This document shows, piece by piece, positions 37,704 through 44,930 of a stretch of 64,000 nt of DNA. The stretch comes from Palsa-360 sp963719875 (GTDB lineage Bacteria; Acidobacteriota; Terriglobia; Acidiferrales; UBA7541): positions 1,178,001-1,242,000 of the forward strand of contig CAVRDJ010000002.1 of the NCBI GenBank assembly GCA_963719875.1, written 5' to 3'. The notes beneath the pieces were generated by a model that did no database searches, was not told the origin of the DNA, and saw only the letters and a program-made list of their open reading frames with translations. Each line of letters starts with the position of its first letter. The stretch's first letter is position 1. A program made the translations under genes and the position numbers.

Positions 37704-38423
37704 TTACGCCTGCGGCTGCACTTTTGTAGTGCCGTGCGGCCAGTGAGGCTTGAACTCGCTATCCGGGATGCGCACGTTTCGGTTGATGTTGCGATAGCGG
37801 ATAATAAAGTAATCGCCTGAACCTGCCTCAAAAAATTGCTGCTGCACCGGGAGCCAGGTGGATTCATCCAGCCACAACTGAATTTTGGAGAGTTGCTTGC
37901 GCACCTCATCCGTCTTCGGCAGCAGTTCCAGCAGCAGAACCTTGTGGTTGTCGAGCGTTTCTTCGCCCTGCAGCGTAATCGCGTAACTCTCTTTCAACGA
38001 ACTCCCGGAAGTGCCGAACCCAAGCAATAAGAATTGATCGACAACGGATTTTTTCTTTCCCAGATTATATTCCTCGACGCGATGAATCTTCGGGTTATAG
38101 ATGTAAAAATTGTCGCCGTCCCGGAGGATCGTTCGCGCATCGGGTTGGGTCACCTCGATTCGCATTTTGTCGTCGCGCCGCACGAAAATCTGCCCGGATT
38201 CGGTGGACTTGTCATTGACCACGACGGTCACCTTGGTCCGCTCCAAATCCGCCGAGAGACTTTGGAAGCTGGCCGCCTGCGTGTCCATTTGCTTGAGGAC
38301 GTTTTCCATCGTCCAACTGGCTTGTGGGGATGCGGAAGCCCGGATCGTTGAAAGAAGCGAGGCCGCGGCCACCGCCGAGCAGAGCAATACGCCGATTCTC
38401 AAAACCGTTCTTGACACCCTCAT
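37704..38423 (-). CDS. LolA-like outer-membrane lipoprotein carrier protein
   Basis: 239 residues from ATG 38423. A signal peptide (VLRIGVLLCSAVAAASLLST) precedes a LolA/LolB-type fold: ENVLKQMDTQAASFQSLSAD, then GQIFVRRDDKMRIEVTQPDA, DGDNFYIYNPKIHRVEEYNL and IQLWLDESTWLPVQQQFFEA. It probably acts in the periplasm in lipoprotein sorting or as a lipid-binding relative. The C-terminus (FKPHWPHGTTKVQPQA) is short. The frame opens further upstream but that part lacks a signal. Confidence 0.82.
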   Translation of the reverse strand: MRVSRTVLRIGVLLCSAVAAASLLSTIRASASPQASWTMENVLKQMDTQAASFQSLSADLERTKVTVVVNDKSTESGQIFVRRDDKMRIEVTQPDARTILRDGDNFYIYNPKIHRVEEYNLGKKKSVVDQFLLLGFGTSGSSLKESYAITLQGEETLDNHKVLLLELLPKTDEVRKQLSKIQLWLDESTWLPVQQQFFEAGSGDYFIIRYRNINRNVRIPDSEFKPHWPHGTTKVQPQA

Positions 38424-38629
38424 GAAACCGGCTCCCTCTGATCCGCCTTCGTCCCTCAATTGCTTCCCGCTCATGCCGAAAGAGCGATTTCGATTCGTGA
38501 AGCAATCGTACCACACAGGCTAAGATGCCAAGTCTTCTTCCGGGGATACGCTCTCCGGGAAGGAACTCCGCAGGATGCCTGCGAGTCCGGTCGCAACAGC
38601 ATTGAATCTTTTTGTATGATGGTTCCCCC

Positions 38630-39505
38630 ATGTTTCACCGCAAACGATTTCGGCTGCACCTTCCTTCACGTTCGCTGATTCTCGGCGAGCGCACTCTGGT
38701 CATGGGCGTCTTGAACATTACTCCGGACAGCTTTTCCGATGGTGGAGCGTATCTCGATTCGGAAGCGGCCATCGCGCGAGCACTGGAACTCGAACAGGAC
38801 GGCGCGGACATCGTCGATATCGGCGGCGAGTCGACGCGCCCCGGAGCCACTTCGATCACCTCCGCTGAGGAGCTACGCCGCATTCTGCCCGTGATTCAGG
38901 TGTTGAGCGGGAAGCTGGGCATTCCCATGTCGGTGGACACGCGCAGGGCCGACGTTGCGGAAGCGGCCCTGGCCGCCGGCGCCGAAATCCTCAACGACGT
39001 TTCGGGGTTGCGGATGGACCCGAGTCTCGGCGAAGTCGCGCGCCGCGCGCGCTCTCCGTTGATCCTCATGCACATGCGCGGAACACCGCAGACGATGCAG
39101 CGAGGTCCCTTCGCGCGCGATGTAATCCGTGACGTGATGTCCGGCCTGCGCGATGCGCTCGCGCGCGCAAAGCGCGCGGGCCTCGCCAGGACGCAGCTCT
39201 TGCTCGATCCGGGAATTGGATTTGGAAAAAAGCACGAGCAGAATTTTGAAATTCTCGCGCGGCTGCCTGAGTTCGCGCGCCTCGGCTGCCCGATCGTGAT
39301 CGGCACGTCGCGAAAAGCATTTCTTGGCAAAGCCCTTGCGGGATCGGGCGGTCCGAGTGCACCCACGGGCGAGCGCCTGCTCGGCACAGCCGCGACAGTG
39401 ACCGCCTCGATCCTCGGCGGCGCACACATCGTCCGCGTCCACGACGTGGCCGAAATGGTCCGCGTCGTGCGCGTCGCGGATGCAATTTCTAGAATGCAAT
39501 CGTAG
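38630..39505 (+). CDS. folP: Dihydropteroate synthase
   Basis: 291 residues: a complete TIM-barrel DHPS. Visible are MGVLNITPDSFSDGG, DIGGESTRPGA, SVDTRRADV, ILNDVSG, LMHMRGTPQTMQ, LLDPGIGFGKKHEQN and GTSRKAFLGKAL, all substrate- or phosphate-binding loops. It joins p-aminobenzoate to dihydropterin pyrophosphate in folate synthesis and is the sulfonamide target. The start MFHRKRFR is preferred; an ATG 6 codons upstream is possible. It diverges from the LolA-like gene. No folK or glmM lies beside it. Confidence 0.96.
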   Translation: MFHRKRFRLHLPSRSLILGERTLVMGVLNITPDSFSDGGAYLDSEAAIARALELEQDGADIVDIGGESTRPGATSITSAEELRRILPVIQVLSGKLGIPMSVDTRRADVAEAALAAGAEILNDVSGLRMDPSLGEVARRARSPLILMHMRGTPQTMQRGPFARDVIRDVMSGLRDALARAKRAGLARTQLLLDPGIGFGKKHEQNFEILARLPEFARLGCPIVIGTSRKAFLGKALAGSGGPSAPTGERLLGTAATVTASILGGAHIVRVHDVAEMVRVVRVADAISRMQS

Positions 39506-39595
39506 AGATTGCTTCACTTTTTCGATAAGATCGGCAAATTGAAAGTCGCCTCTTACCGCCAAGACTGGACCGCCGCTTGGGATGGAGCGCGTTAG

Positions 39596-39841
39596 ATGGC
39601 TGACGAAGATGAAATACAGTCGATCATCCGGGAGGAGAAAAGCCGGGGAGTTCGCAGAAGGCGGGTCGACACGGAAGAACGCAAGAAGACTCAAAAGACG
39701 AAAGTTGACTTGGCAAGAGTGCTGGCTTCAGGCGACGAGCGATCGTTCATGAAGATCATGCGTGAGATCGGGCTGAACGACGATTCGCCCGAGTTCGTGA
39801 AGGCTTTAAAGGTTTTCCGCGAACACGTTGGCCGGCGCTAG
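39596..39841 (+). CDS. Small hypothetical protein
   Basis: 81 residues, highly charged: an acidic N-terminus (MADEDEIQ), a basic central part (KSRGVRRRRVDTEERKKTQK), then a helical C-terminus (SFMKIMREIGLNDDSPEFVK). I recognise no family. Its last ~86 bp overlap, on the opposite strand, the end of another small open frame. Ribosome-binding site weak. It may be real because the composition is protein-like and the C-terminal helix is amphipathic. Confidence 0.5.
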   Translation: MADEDEIQSIIREEKSRGVRRRRVDTEERKKTQKTKVDLARVLASGDERSFMKIMREIGLNDDSPEFVKALKVFREHVGRR

Positions 39842-39971
39842 CGGCGATTTGGTGGATTTTCTCCCGCTTTTCATCCGCCACTTCAGGCGGCAATTTCGAT
39901 AGTTGCCCTTCGATAACATCCGTGATTACCTTGAGAGCCTTCTGGAGGCTGGTTTTACTCGTTTTGGCCAT
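39756..39971 (-). CDS. Small hypothetical protein overlapping the previous one
   Basis: 71 residues. The N-terminal part (MAKTSKTSLQKALKVITDVI, then EGQLSKLPPEVADEKREKIH) looks like a genuine helical protein, with AAGGG before the ATG. The C-terminal 25 residues are Arg/Ser rich and lie antisense to the neighbouring gene. The two genes face each other in a tail-to-tail overlap. Function unknown. Confidence 0.5.
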   Translation of the reverse strand: MAKTSKTSLQKALKVITDVIEGQLSKLPPEVADEKREKIHQIAASAGQRVRGKPLKPSRTRANRRSARSHA

Positions 39972-40126
39972 TGGTCGCTACCCTTGCAAGATGAGGCTAT
40001 CAGCAAGATGCGCATAAAACAAGGATTCAGCAGGGAGGCATCACAGAGTCAGTAAATCCTTGTCCTGACCAATGGGCTATAATCTTGAGCGGCTCAGCTA
40101 GATGGAACTTGCTAGAGGCAAATTGC

Positions 40127-41233
40127 ATGAGTTTGGTTCGATTCAGCCTATCTTTGCTAGCCGCCATATTACTCGCTAGCGCGTCTCCGGTAGCGGCGCA
40201 ACTGTCTCCCGTGGACCCGGATCCACTGGCGCGAATCCGGGATGCGGCGAAATCAAATGTGCTGGCATGCTCGGCGACGGGAGAGACGCTGTGCGAGCAA
40301 GTCGCGCCGAAAATCATCGCCAACGCACAAGGCGATTCTCCAATAGCTGAGAATGTCCGCCGCCTGGCCGGGGAAATCCATAGCGCCAACATCAGTTGGC
40401 CCGCGGATGCCGTTACTTGGGCGTTGGCGGCGTTCCGAGCCGCCGGTCTCGAGGCTCATGCGGAGGAAAATATAGCTCCTCTTGCTGGGGAGGCGGGCTC
40501 TCGGCCGGCGCAGAAAACGGTAGTCGCGGAGCTTCGTGGCCGCGAGAAACCGGATGAATGGGTTCTGCTCGGCGCGCGGCTTGACCCGCAGGATTTCGAC
40601 ACGGTCAATATTAGCTGTAATGCAGCCCTGGTGATCGAAGCGGCGCGCGATATCCAACTTACAGGCATTCACCCGCGCCGCTCGATTCGCTTCGTGCTTT
40701 TTATCGGCTTAGACAAGAACATGCTTGGCTCGTGGGCCTACGTTCGCGCGCATCGCAATGAGCTCGATCGCGCCCGCGCCGCCATCTTTTTCCTCGGAGG
40801 TGCACACCGGATGACAGGGTACATGCTCGGCGGCAGGCGCGATATCGAAGCTGGCCTGCGCGAAGCCATGAAACCGATCGAGTCCTGGGGAGTGGGCAAC
40901 AACGCGTTCGGGGCCTCAATCTCTGAGAGCGATTTCGATTTCCTCTTAGAAGGCGTTCCGACAGCCGTCGCCAATGAGGGAGTGCGTTCTCCGAGACCCG
41001 TTCCCATTTTCTCCGAAGCGCTCGACCAGCTGGACATCCAGGAACTCAAGCGCAATACAGCGATCGCCGCCGTGACTGTGTTTGGCATCGCCGAACGCGC
41101 CGAGGCGATCGGCCCGCGTCAGTCCCGCGCCGAGATCGAAGCTCTGCTGAAAACCATGGACCTTGACGAACAAATGAAACTCGCAGGCCTGTGGCCGCTC
41201 TGGCAATCAGGCGAGCGCGGACGTTTGCCCTGA
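40127..41233 (+). CDS. M28-peptidase-like secreted protein with a degenerate metal site
   Basis: 368 residues with a signal peptide (FSLSLLAAILLASASPVAAQ). The fold follows M28 aminopeptidases: WVLLGARLDPQD where active enzymes have a GAHxD ligand, NISCNAALVIEAAR where they have a Gly-Ala-x-Asp-Asn turn, and RFVLFIGLDKNMLGSWAYV where they have an EE pair before GxxGS. The His is Arg151, and the usual Glu-Glu falls at Leu195-Asp196 with no Glu. Zinc-dependent cleavage is therefore unlikely. It may bind peptides or act as a scaffold. Confidence 0.72.
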   Translation: MSLVRFSLSLLAAILLASASPVAAQLSPVDPDPLARIRDAAKSNVLACSATGETLCEQVAPKIIANAQGDSPIAENVRRLAGEIHSANISWPADAVTWALAAFRAAGLEAHAEENIAPLAGEAGSRPAQKTVVAELRGREKPDEWVLLGARLDPQDFDTVNISCNAALVIEAARDIQLTGIHPRRSIRFVLFIGLDKNMLGSWAYVRAHRNELDRARAAIFFLGGAHRMTGYMLGGRRDIEAGLREAMKPIESWGVGNNAFGASISESDFDFLLEGVPTAVANEGVRSPRPVPIFSEALDQLDIQELKRNTAIAAVTVFGIAERAEAIGPRQSRAEIEALLKTMDLDEQMKLAGLWPLWQSGERGRLP

Positions 41234-41486
41234 GCCTCAAAGGACAAGTGGCACTTGCACCCGCCGCGGCGGGCCTGTGCGGTTTTCTCCGCTCTCACGC
41301 ATCCATGCACTCTCGATGATCGCCAAACCAGCCCGGCCTCTCTTGGATTTGCGGATTTTACAGCGCTGACGTTCGGTGGAGAAACTGTCCCGTCGCGGGC
41401 GCTGGGTATAAAGAATCGCAGTGCTGCTCGAATATTTTCGAAAGCAGAGAAGCCGCTACCCACGAACCCCGATTACGTTAATGTTT

Positions 41487-43259
41487 CTAATGCGCCGGAG
41501 GGTCCAGCCGCCGCCGCAGCTCTTGCTTGCGCTCCAGAAGACGCCTCATCTCGCCGCCCGCTGCCGCGCCGGCAGCCGCCGCAAAGGATTCGATCTGTTT
41601 TTGCACGGCGGACAACTCCTCTTCGGCGCGGCGGCGGCGAAGGACTGCGAGGCAGCTTTCGGCTTCTTCCCAGGTAGGTGGGGCCGCGGATTCGAACGCG
41701 ATTTCGAACAAGAGACGGCGGTCGCGCTCCTCCAGCGCCAATGCCAGTTCGGCCGCGTCCGGCCGGACGCCCGTTGCGCAGGCCTCGACCAGTGCCGCCA
41801 GGATGCGCTCGCTTTCCAGGCCGCGGTGCAGCTCTTCGGCGCGAATTTCCTGGGCCAGCTGGGAGCGAAACTCTTCGGCCTCGATCAGCATCTGCACCAG
41901 GCGCCGCTCGGCGGGTTTTCCGACGCGGCCCACGAGTTCCGGGCGGGCCTTCACTTCGCTGCGGCGCTCGCTGGCCGCCTTGCGCATCGATTCGCGCAGC
42001 ACCGGCTCCTCGATGCGAAGTTGCTGGGCAATGCGCGTGGCCCATTCCGAGCGCAGGATGCGGTCGGGAATGCGCTGCACGTAGGGCATGAGGAAATTCA
42101 CCGCGCGAAGTTTGCCTTCCGCCGTGGACATGTCCATTTTGCGGGCGCGCGAAATCAGATAATCGACATACGGCGGGGCTTCGTTCAGCAATTTCGTGTA
42201 GGCCGCTGCGCCTTCGGATCGAATGAAGCTGTCCGGGTCCTTGCCGCCGGGAAGAGCGAGGACGCGCACTTCGGCGCCCTGTTCAAGGAGGATTGTTAGC
42301 GAGCGCTCGGTCGCGGCTTGCCCGGCCGTGTCCGGATCGTAGTTGACGATGATGCGCCGCGTGAACCGGTTCAGGAGTTTTACTTGCGGCTCGGTGAGGC
42401 TCGTGCCGCAGCTGGCGACCACGTTCGAGATTCCCGCGCGCGCCACGGCAATGGCGTCCATGTAGCCCTCGACCAGCACGGCGACATCGCGCTGCCGCAG
42501 CGCTTCCTTGGCGCGGTCGAGATGATAAAGAATGTTGCTCTTCGTGTAGATGGGCGTCTCGGGCGAGTTCAAATACTTAGGCAGGTCGTCGCCCAGCGCG
42601 CGCCCGCCGAACGCGACGATCTTTCCTGAATCGTTGGCGATGGGGAACATTACGCGGCGGCGGAAACGGTCGAAGAGCCGGCCATTCTGGTCGCGGCTGA
42701 ACAGGCCGGAAACTTCCAGCGCCTTCTCCGGATATTTTTCCTTGAACGCGCGCAAGAGCGCCTCTCCGCCCGACGGCGCGAAGCCGATCCCGAAGCGCGC
42801 CATGGCCTCGGAGTCCAGCCCGCGGTCGAGCAGATAAGCTTTTGCCGCGCGGCCTTCCGGCGTGCCATTCAACTGCCGCGCGAAAAACGCCGCCGCTTCG
42901 CGATGCAATTCCACAAGCGAAGTGCGCTGCTGATTTTCCCGGCGCTCCTCGGGCGTGCGTTCCCGCGCGCGCGGAATCGCGATGCCGCATTTTTCCGCGA
43001 CGGCGCGCACCGACTCCGGGAACGTGATCTTGTCCATCTCCATCACGAACTTGAACACGTCGCCGCCCGCGCCGCACCCGAAGCAGTGATAAATCTGCTT
43101 CACAGGATGCACCGCAAACGACGGCGTCTTCTCGGAATGAAAAGGACACAGCCCCGTGAAATTCTGCCCGGACTTTTTCAGGCGGACGTATTCCCCCACC
43201 ACGCGGATAATGTCCGCCTGCTGCTTCACGCGATCCGCAAATGAGCCCGCTTCCGCCAT
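41487..43259 (-). CDS. dnaG: DNA primase
   Basis: 590 residues from ATG 43259 (MAEAGSFADRVKQQADIIRV). An N-terminal CHC2 zinc finger has GLCPFHSEKTPSF and YHCFGCGAGGDVFKFVMEMD. The catalytic core at about 115-370 includes the TOPRIM motifs VLVEGYMDAI, CGTSLT and YDPDTAGQAATERS. A C-terminal helicase-binding-like domain follows. It makes the RNA primers for replication. The frame is open further upstream to 43652 but that part includes a family E repeat and has no similarity. It does not sit beside rpoD here (rpoD is about 12 kb away). Confidence 0.96.
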   Translation of the reverse strand: MAEAGSFADRVKQQADIIRVVGEYVRLKKSGQNFTGLCPFHSEKTPSFAVHPVKQIYHCFGCGAGGDVFKFVMEMDKITFPESVRAVAEKCGIAIPRARERTPEERRENQQRTSLVELHREAAAFFARQLNGTPEGRAAKAYLLDRGLDSEAMARFGIGFAPSGGEALLRAFKEKYPEKALEVSGLFSRDQNGRLFDRFRRRVMFPIANDSGKIVAFGGRALGDDLPKYLNSPETPIYTKSNILYHLDRAKEALRQRDVAVLVEGYMDAIAVARAGISNVVASCGTSLTEPQVKLLNRFTRRIIVNYDPDTAGQAATERSLTILLEQGAEVRVLALPGGKDPDSFIRSEGAAAYTKLLNEAPPYVDYLISRARKMDMSTAEGKLRAVNFLMPYVQRIPDRILRSEWATRIAQQLRIEEPVLRESMRKAASERRSEVKARPELVGRVGKPAERRLVQMLIEAEEFRSQLAQEIRAEELHRGLESERILAALVEACATGVRPDAAELALALEERDRRLLFEIAFESAAPPTWEEAESCLAVLRRRRAEEELSAVQKQIESFAAAAGAAAGGEMRRLLERKQELRRRLDPPAH

Positions 43260-43330
43260 GGAAATACGATTGGAACGTTCGGATACGTATTGTACACGGC
43301 GCGGAGCTTCAACGTCGCCCGTGCGGTCAA

Positions 43331-43396
43331 CCCGGGAACGCCATTCTCCTGAATGGCGTGTTGCAAGCCGCCAATCGGGAGATTGGCGTTCCCGGG
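43331..43396. repeat. Family E nested palindrome, copy 2
   Basis: CCCGGGAACGCCATTCTCCT and, inverted, GGAGATTGGCGTTCCCGGG. Inner hairpins as in the copy at 23926-23990. It lies between divergent dnaG and a SnoaL-like gene, so it could affect their promoters. Confidence 0.85.
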
Positions 43397-43512
43397 TTTT
43401 CCTGACGCCACGCGTGGCACTGAAAAATAATTCACTACTATCCGAGGATGCACAGGCGTATAAGTATTGCCTCCCCGCGGGCAGGACAGAAATTCTATTC
43501 AGGAGGATTCCG

Positions 43513-43929
43513 ATGGGCACACAAGAGAATTTGCAGGTCGTAAAGGATGGATACGCCGCATTCAGCCGCGGCGATATTCCGGCGCTACTGGCGTTAATGG
43601 CGGAAGATGTGGAGTGGCAGATTCCCGGCGCGGGATTGCCGCTTGCCGGCACGTATCGCGGGCGCGATGGAGTCGCAAATTTCTTTCAAAAGCTGGGTGC
43701 CGAATCGGAAGTCCTGGATTTCCAACCCCGTGAATTCGTGGCCGAGGGCGACCGCGTTCTGGTGGTCGGATGGGAGCGCGCGAAAGTGAAAGCTACAAAC
43801 CGCACCGTTGAGCTCGACTGGATCATGGCTTTTACGGTTCGCAACGGCAAGGTCGCGAAATTCCGCGAGTACACCGACACGAAGGCGCTCGCTGATGCCT
43901 ATGGGTCAGCCGCTCGCGCCGCTGACTAG
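43513..43929 (+). CDS. SnoaL-like / NTF2-fold protein
   Basis: 138 residues with the SnoaL/ketosteroid-isomerase-like pattern: NLQVVKDGYAAFSRGDIPAL, LMAEDVEWQIPG, the middle YRGRDGVANFFQKLGAESEV and the end WIMAFTVRNGKVAKFREYTD. AGGAGG lies 7 nt before the ATG. This family binds small hydrophobic ligands and includes polyketide cyclases and isomerases; the ligand is not predictable here. Confidence 0.88.
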   Translation: MGTQENLQVVKDGYAAFSRGDIPALLALMAEDVEWQIPGAGLPLAGTYRGRDGVANFFQKLGAESEVLDFQPREFVAEGDRVLVVGWERAKVKATNRTVELDWIMAFTVRNGKVAKFREYTDTKALADAYGSAARAAD

Positions 43930-44067
43930 ACCGACCACTTGGATTCAATTGAATGTTCTTGGGGCGCGCGCGATGTCTTACAGAGTGCTCCTTAAGGGAG
44001 ACGTGTCCCGCACGTCCCTTGGAACTGCTCCAATATTTCCCCATTCGCTTAATAAAGAGATGATTTA

Positions 44068-44478
44068 TCACGGAAGGGCGCGAAAACCGAGGCCGACGTG
44101 AGTGAAATGCCGGTCCGCTGTAAGGATATCGGTGATGCCGAGTTCCACCATAATGGCCATTGTCGAAAGATCTGTAAACGATATTCTCGGTTTGTCCGAG
44201 AATTGTTTCCGCAATTCGATTGCCCTGGAGAATCGGGACCCCGTGATTTCCTGAATGTCAATAAAAGGCGACTGCACGACAGTTGTAGTGAAATTCCACG
44301 CCTCCTCGAATGGCCGGCGCTTAAACAAGTGCGTGAATGTTTCATCCAGTATGAAATTCGATGTGATGGCGCCGCCGGAACGGCGGGCTTGCCGGAAAAT
44401 TTCCGTGGCGGCTTCGTGGCCGCCATCCCTTCGGTCCGCCACGGCCACCCAACCCCACGTGTCTACAAAAAGCTTCAA
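44068..44478 (-). CDS. PIN-domain ribonuclease (toxin-like)
   Basis: 136 residues covering one PIN domain: FVDTWGWVAVAD (Asp6), NFILDETFTHLF (Glu46), ISFTDLSTMAIMVELGI (Asp103), TDILTADRHFTHVGL (Asp122). All four acidic residues of the metal site are present. It overlaps the upstream gene by 4 bp (ATGA), as toxin genes often do with their antitoxin. Likely a VapC-like RNase. It converges on the SnoaL-like gene. Confidence 0.88.
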   Translation of the reverse strand: MKLFVDTWGWVAVADRRDGGHEAATEIFRQARRSGGAITSNFILDETFTHLFKRRPFEEAWNFTTTVVQSPFIDIQEITGSRFSRAIELRKQFSDKPRISFTDLSTMAIMVELGITDILTADRHFTHVGLGFRALP

Positions 44479-44837
44479 GCGGGATCGTCACCGTACAATT
44501 CTTCATCAATATTTTGCGATAACGTGCCATCGGATATGGACCCAATCACACTGAGGAACGGGTCTGCAATTTCCCCCATTATGACCATCAATTGTCCCAA
44601 CGTTCGCGGACCGAATACCCCGTTTTTCACCGCGTCGCGAAACAATTCGACAAATTTTTCTTCGTCGATCACAAGGTGAACCCGGTTATGCTGTCCGTCC
44701 TTGTTCTTGCAAAATCGGAGCGCTTCCCACGTGGTGCCATTCACCTGGAAGAGATTTCTCTCAATGCGACCCTCGTTGTGCTCGTCCAAATGGCACACGC
44801 CGACGGCTCTTTGCTCGATCGTGTTCATCTTAGGCAT
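44475..44837 (-). CDS. Probable antitoxin or partner of the PIN protein
   Basis: 120 residues of no family I recognise. The N-terminal half is rich in charged residues and strand-like (EGRIERNLFQVNGTTWEALR); the C-terminal half is helical (NRVHLVIDEEKFVELFRDAV). It ends in an acidic tail (NIDEELYGDDPA) that could cover the basic RNA site of the PIN protein. It starts just downstream of a phased repeat array overlapping its promoter, so it may be the autorepressor. AGGAG lies about 10 nt before the ATG. Inferred from position only. Confidence 0.6.
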   Translation of the reverse strand: MPKMNTIEQRAVGVCHLDEHNEGRIERNLFQVNGTTWEALRFCKNKDGQHNRVHLVIDEEKFVELFRDAVKNGVFGPRTLGQLMVIMGEIADPFLSVIGSISDGTLSQNIDEELYGDDPA

Positions 44838-44851
44838 GGGACTGTACGCTC

Positions 44852-44898
44852 CTACTGGATTCTACTAGGATCTAGTAGATTCTACTAGATTCTACTGG
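44852..44898 (-). promoter_or_regulatory. Phased 10-bp repeat array, likely operator of the PIN module
   Basis: Read on the minus strand, five 10-bp units follow one another: CAGTAGAATC, TAGTAGAATC, TACTAGATCC, TAGTAGAATC, CAGTAGGAGC. The unit length equals one helical turn, so a bound protein would line up on one face of the DNA. Neighbouring units also form local inverted repeats around CTAGATC. The array covers the -10 box and leader of the predicted promoter and touches the ribosome-binding site. Confidence 0.75.
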
Positions 44899-44907
44899 TA
44901 TTTTCAA
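44879..44907 (-). promoter_or_regulatory. Sigma-70 promoter of the PIN module
   Basis: On the minus strand TTGAAA (44902-44907) and TAGAAT (44879-44884) are separated by exactly 17 bp, close to consensus. It lies about 40 bp before the first gene of the module, inside the repeat array. Confidence 0.65.
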
Positions 44908-44930
44908 CCTCGTAACGCGCAGGCAAGGCC

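Noticed and set aside
43260..43652. N-terminal extension of dnaG
   Set aside because: The extra open stretch covers a family E repeat and shows no primase similarity; the ATG at 43259 starts right at the conserved N-terminus.
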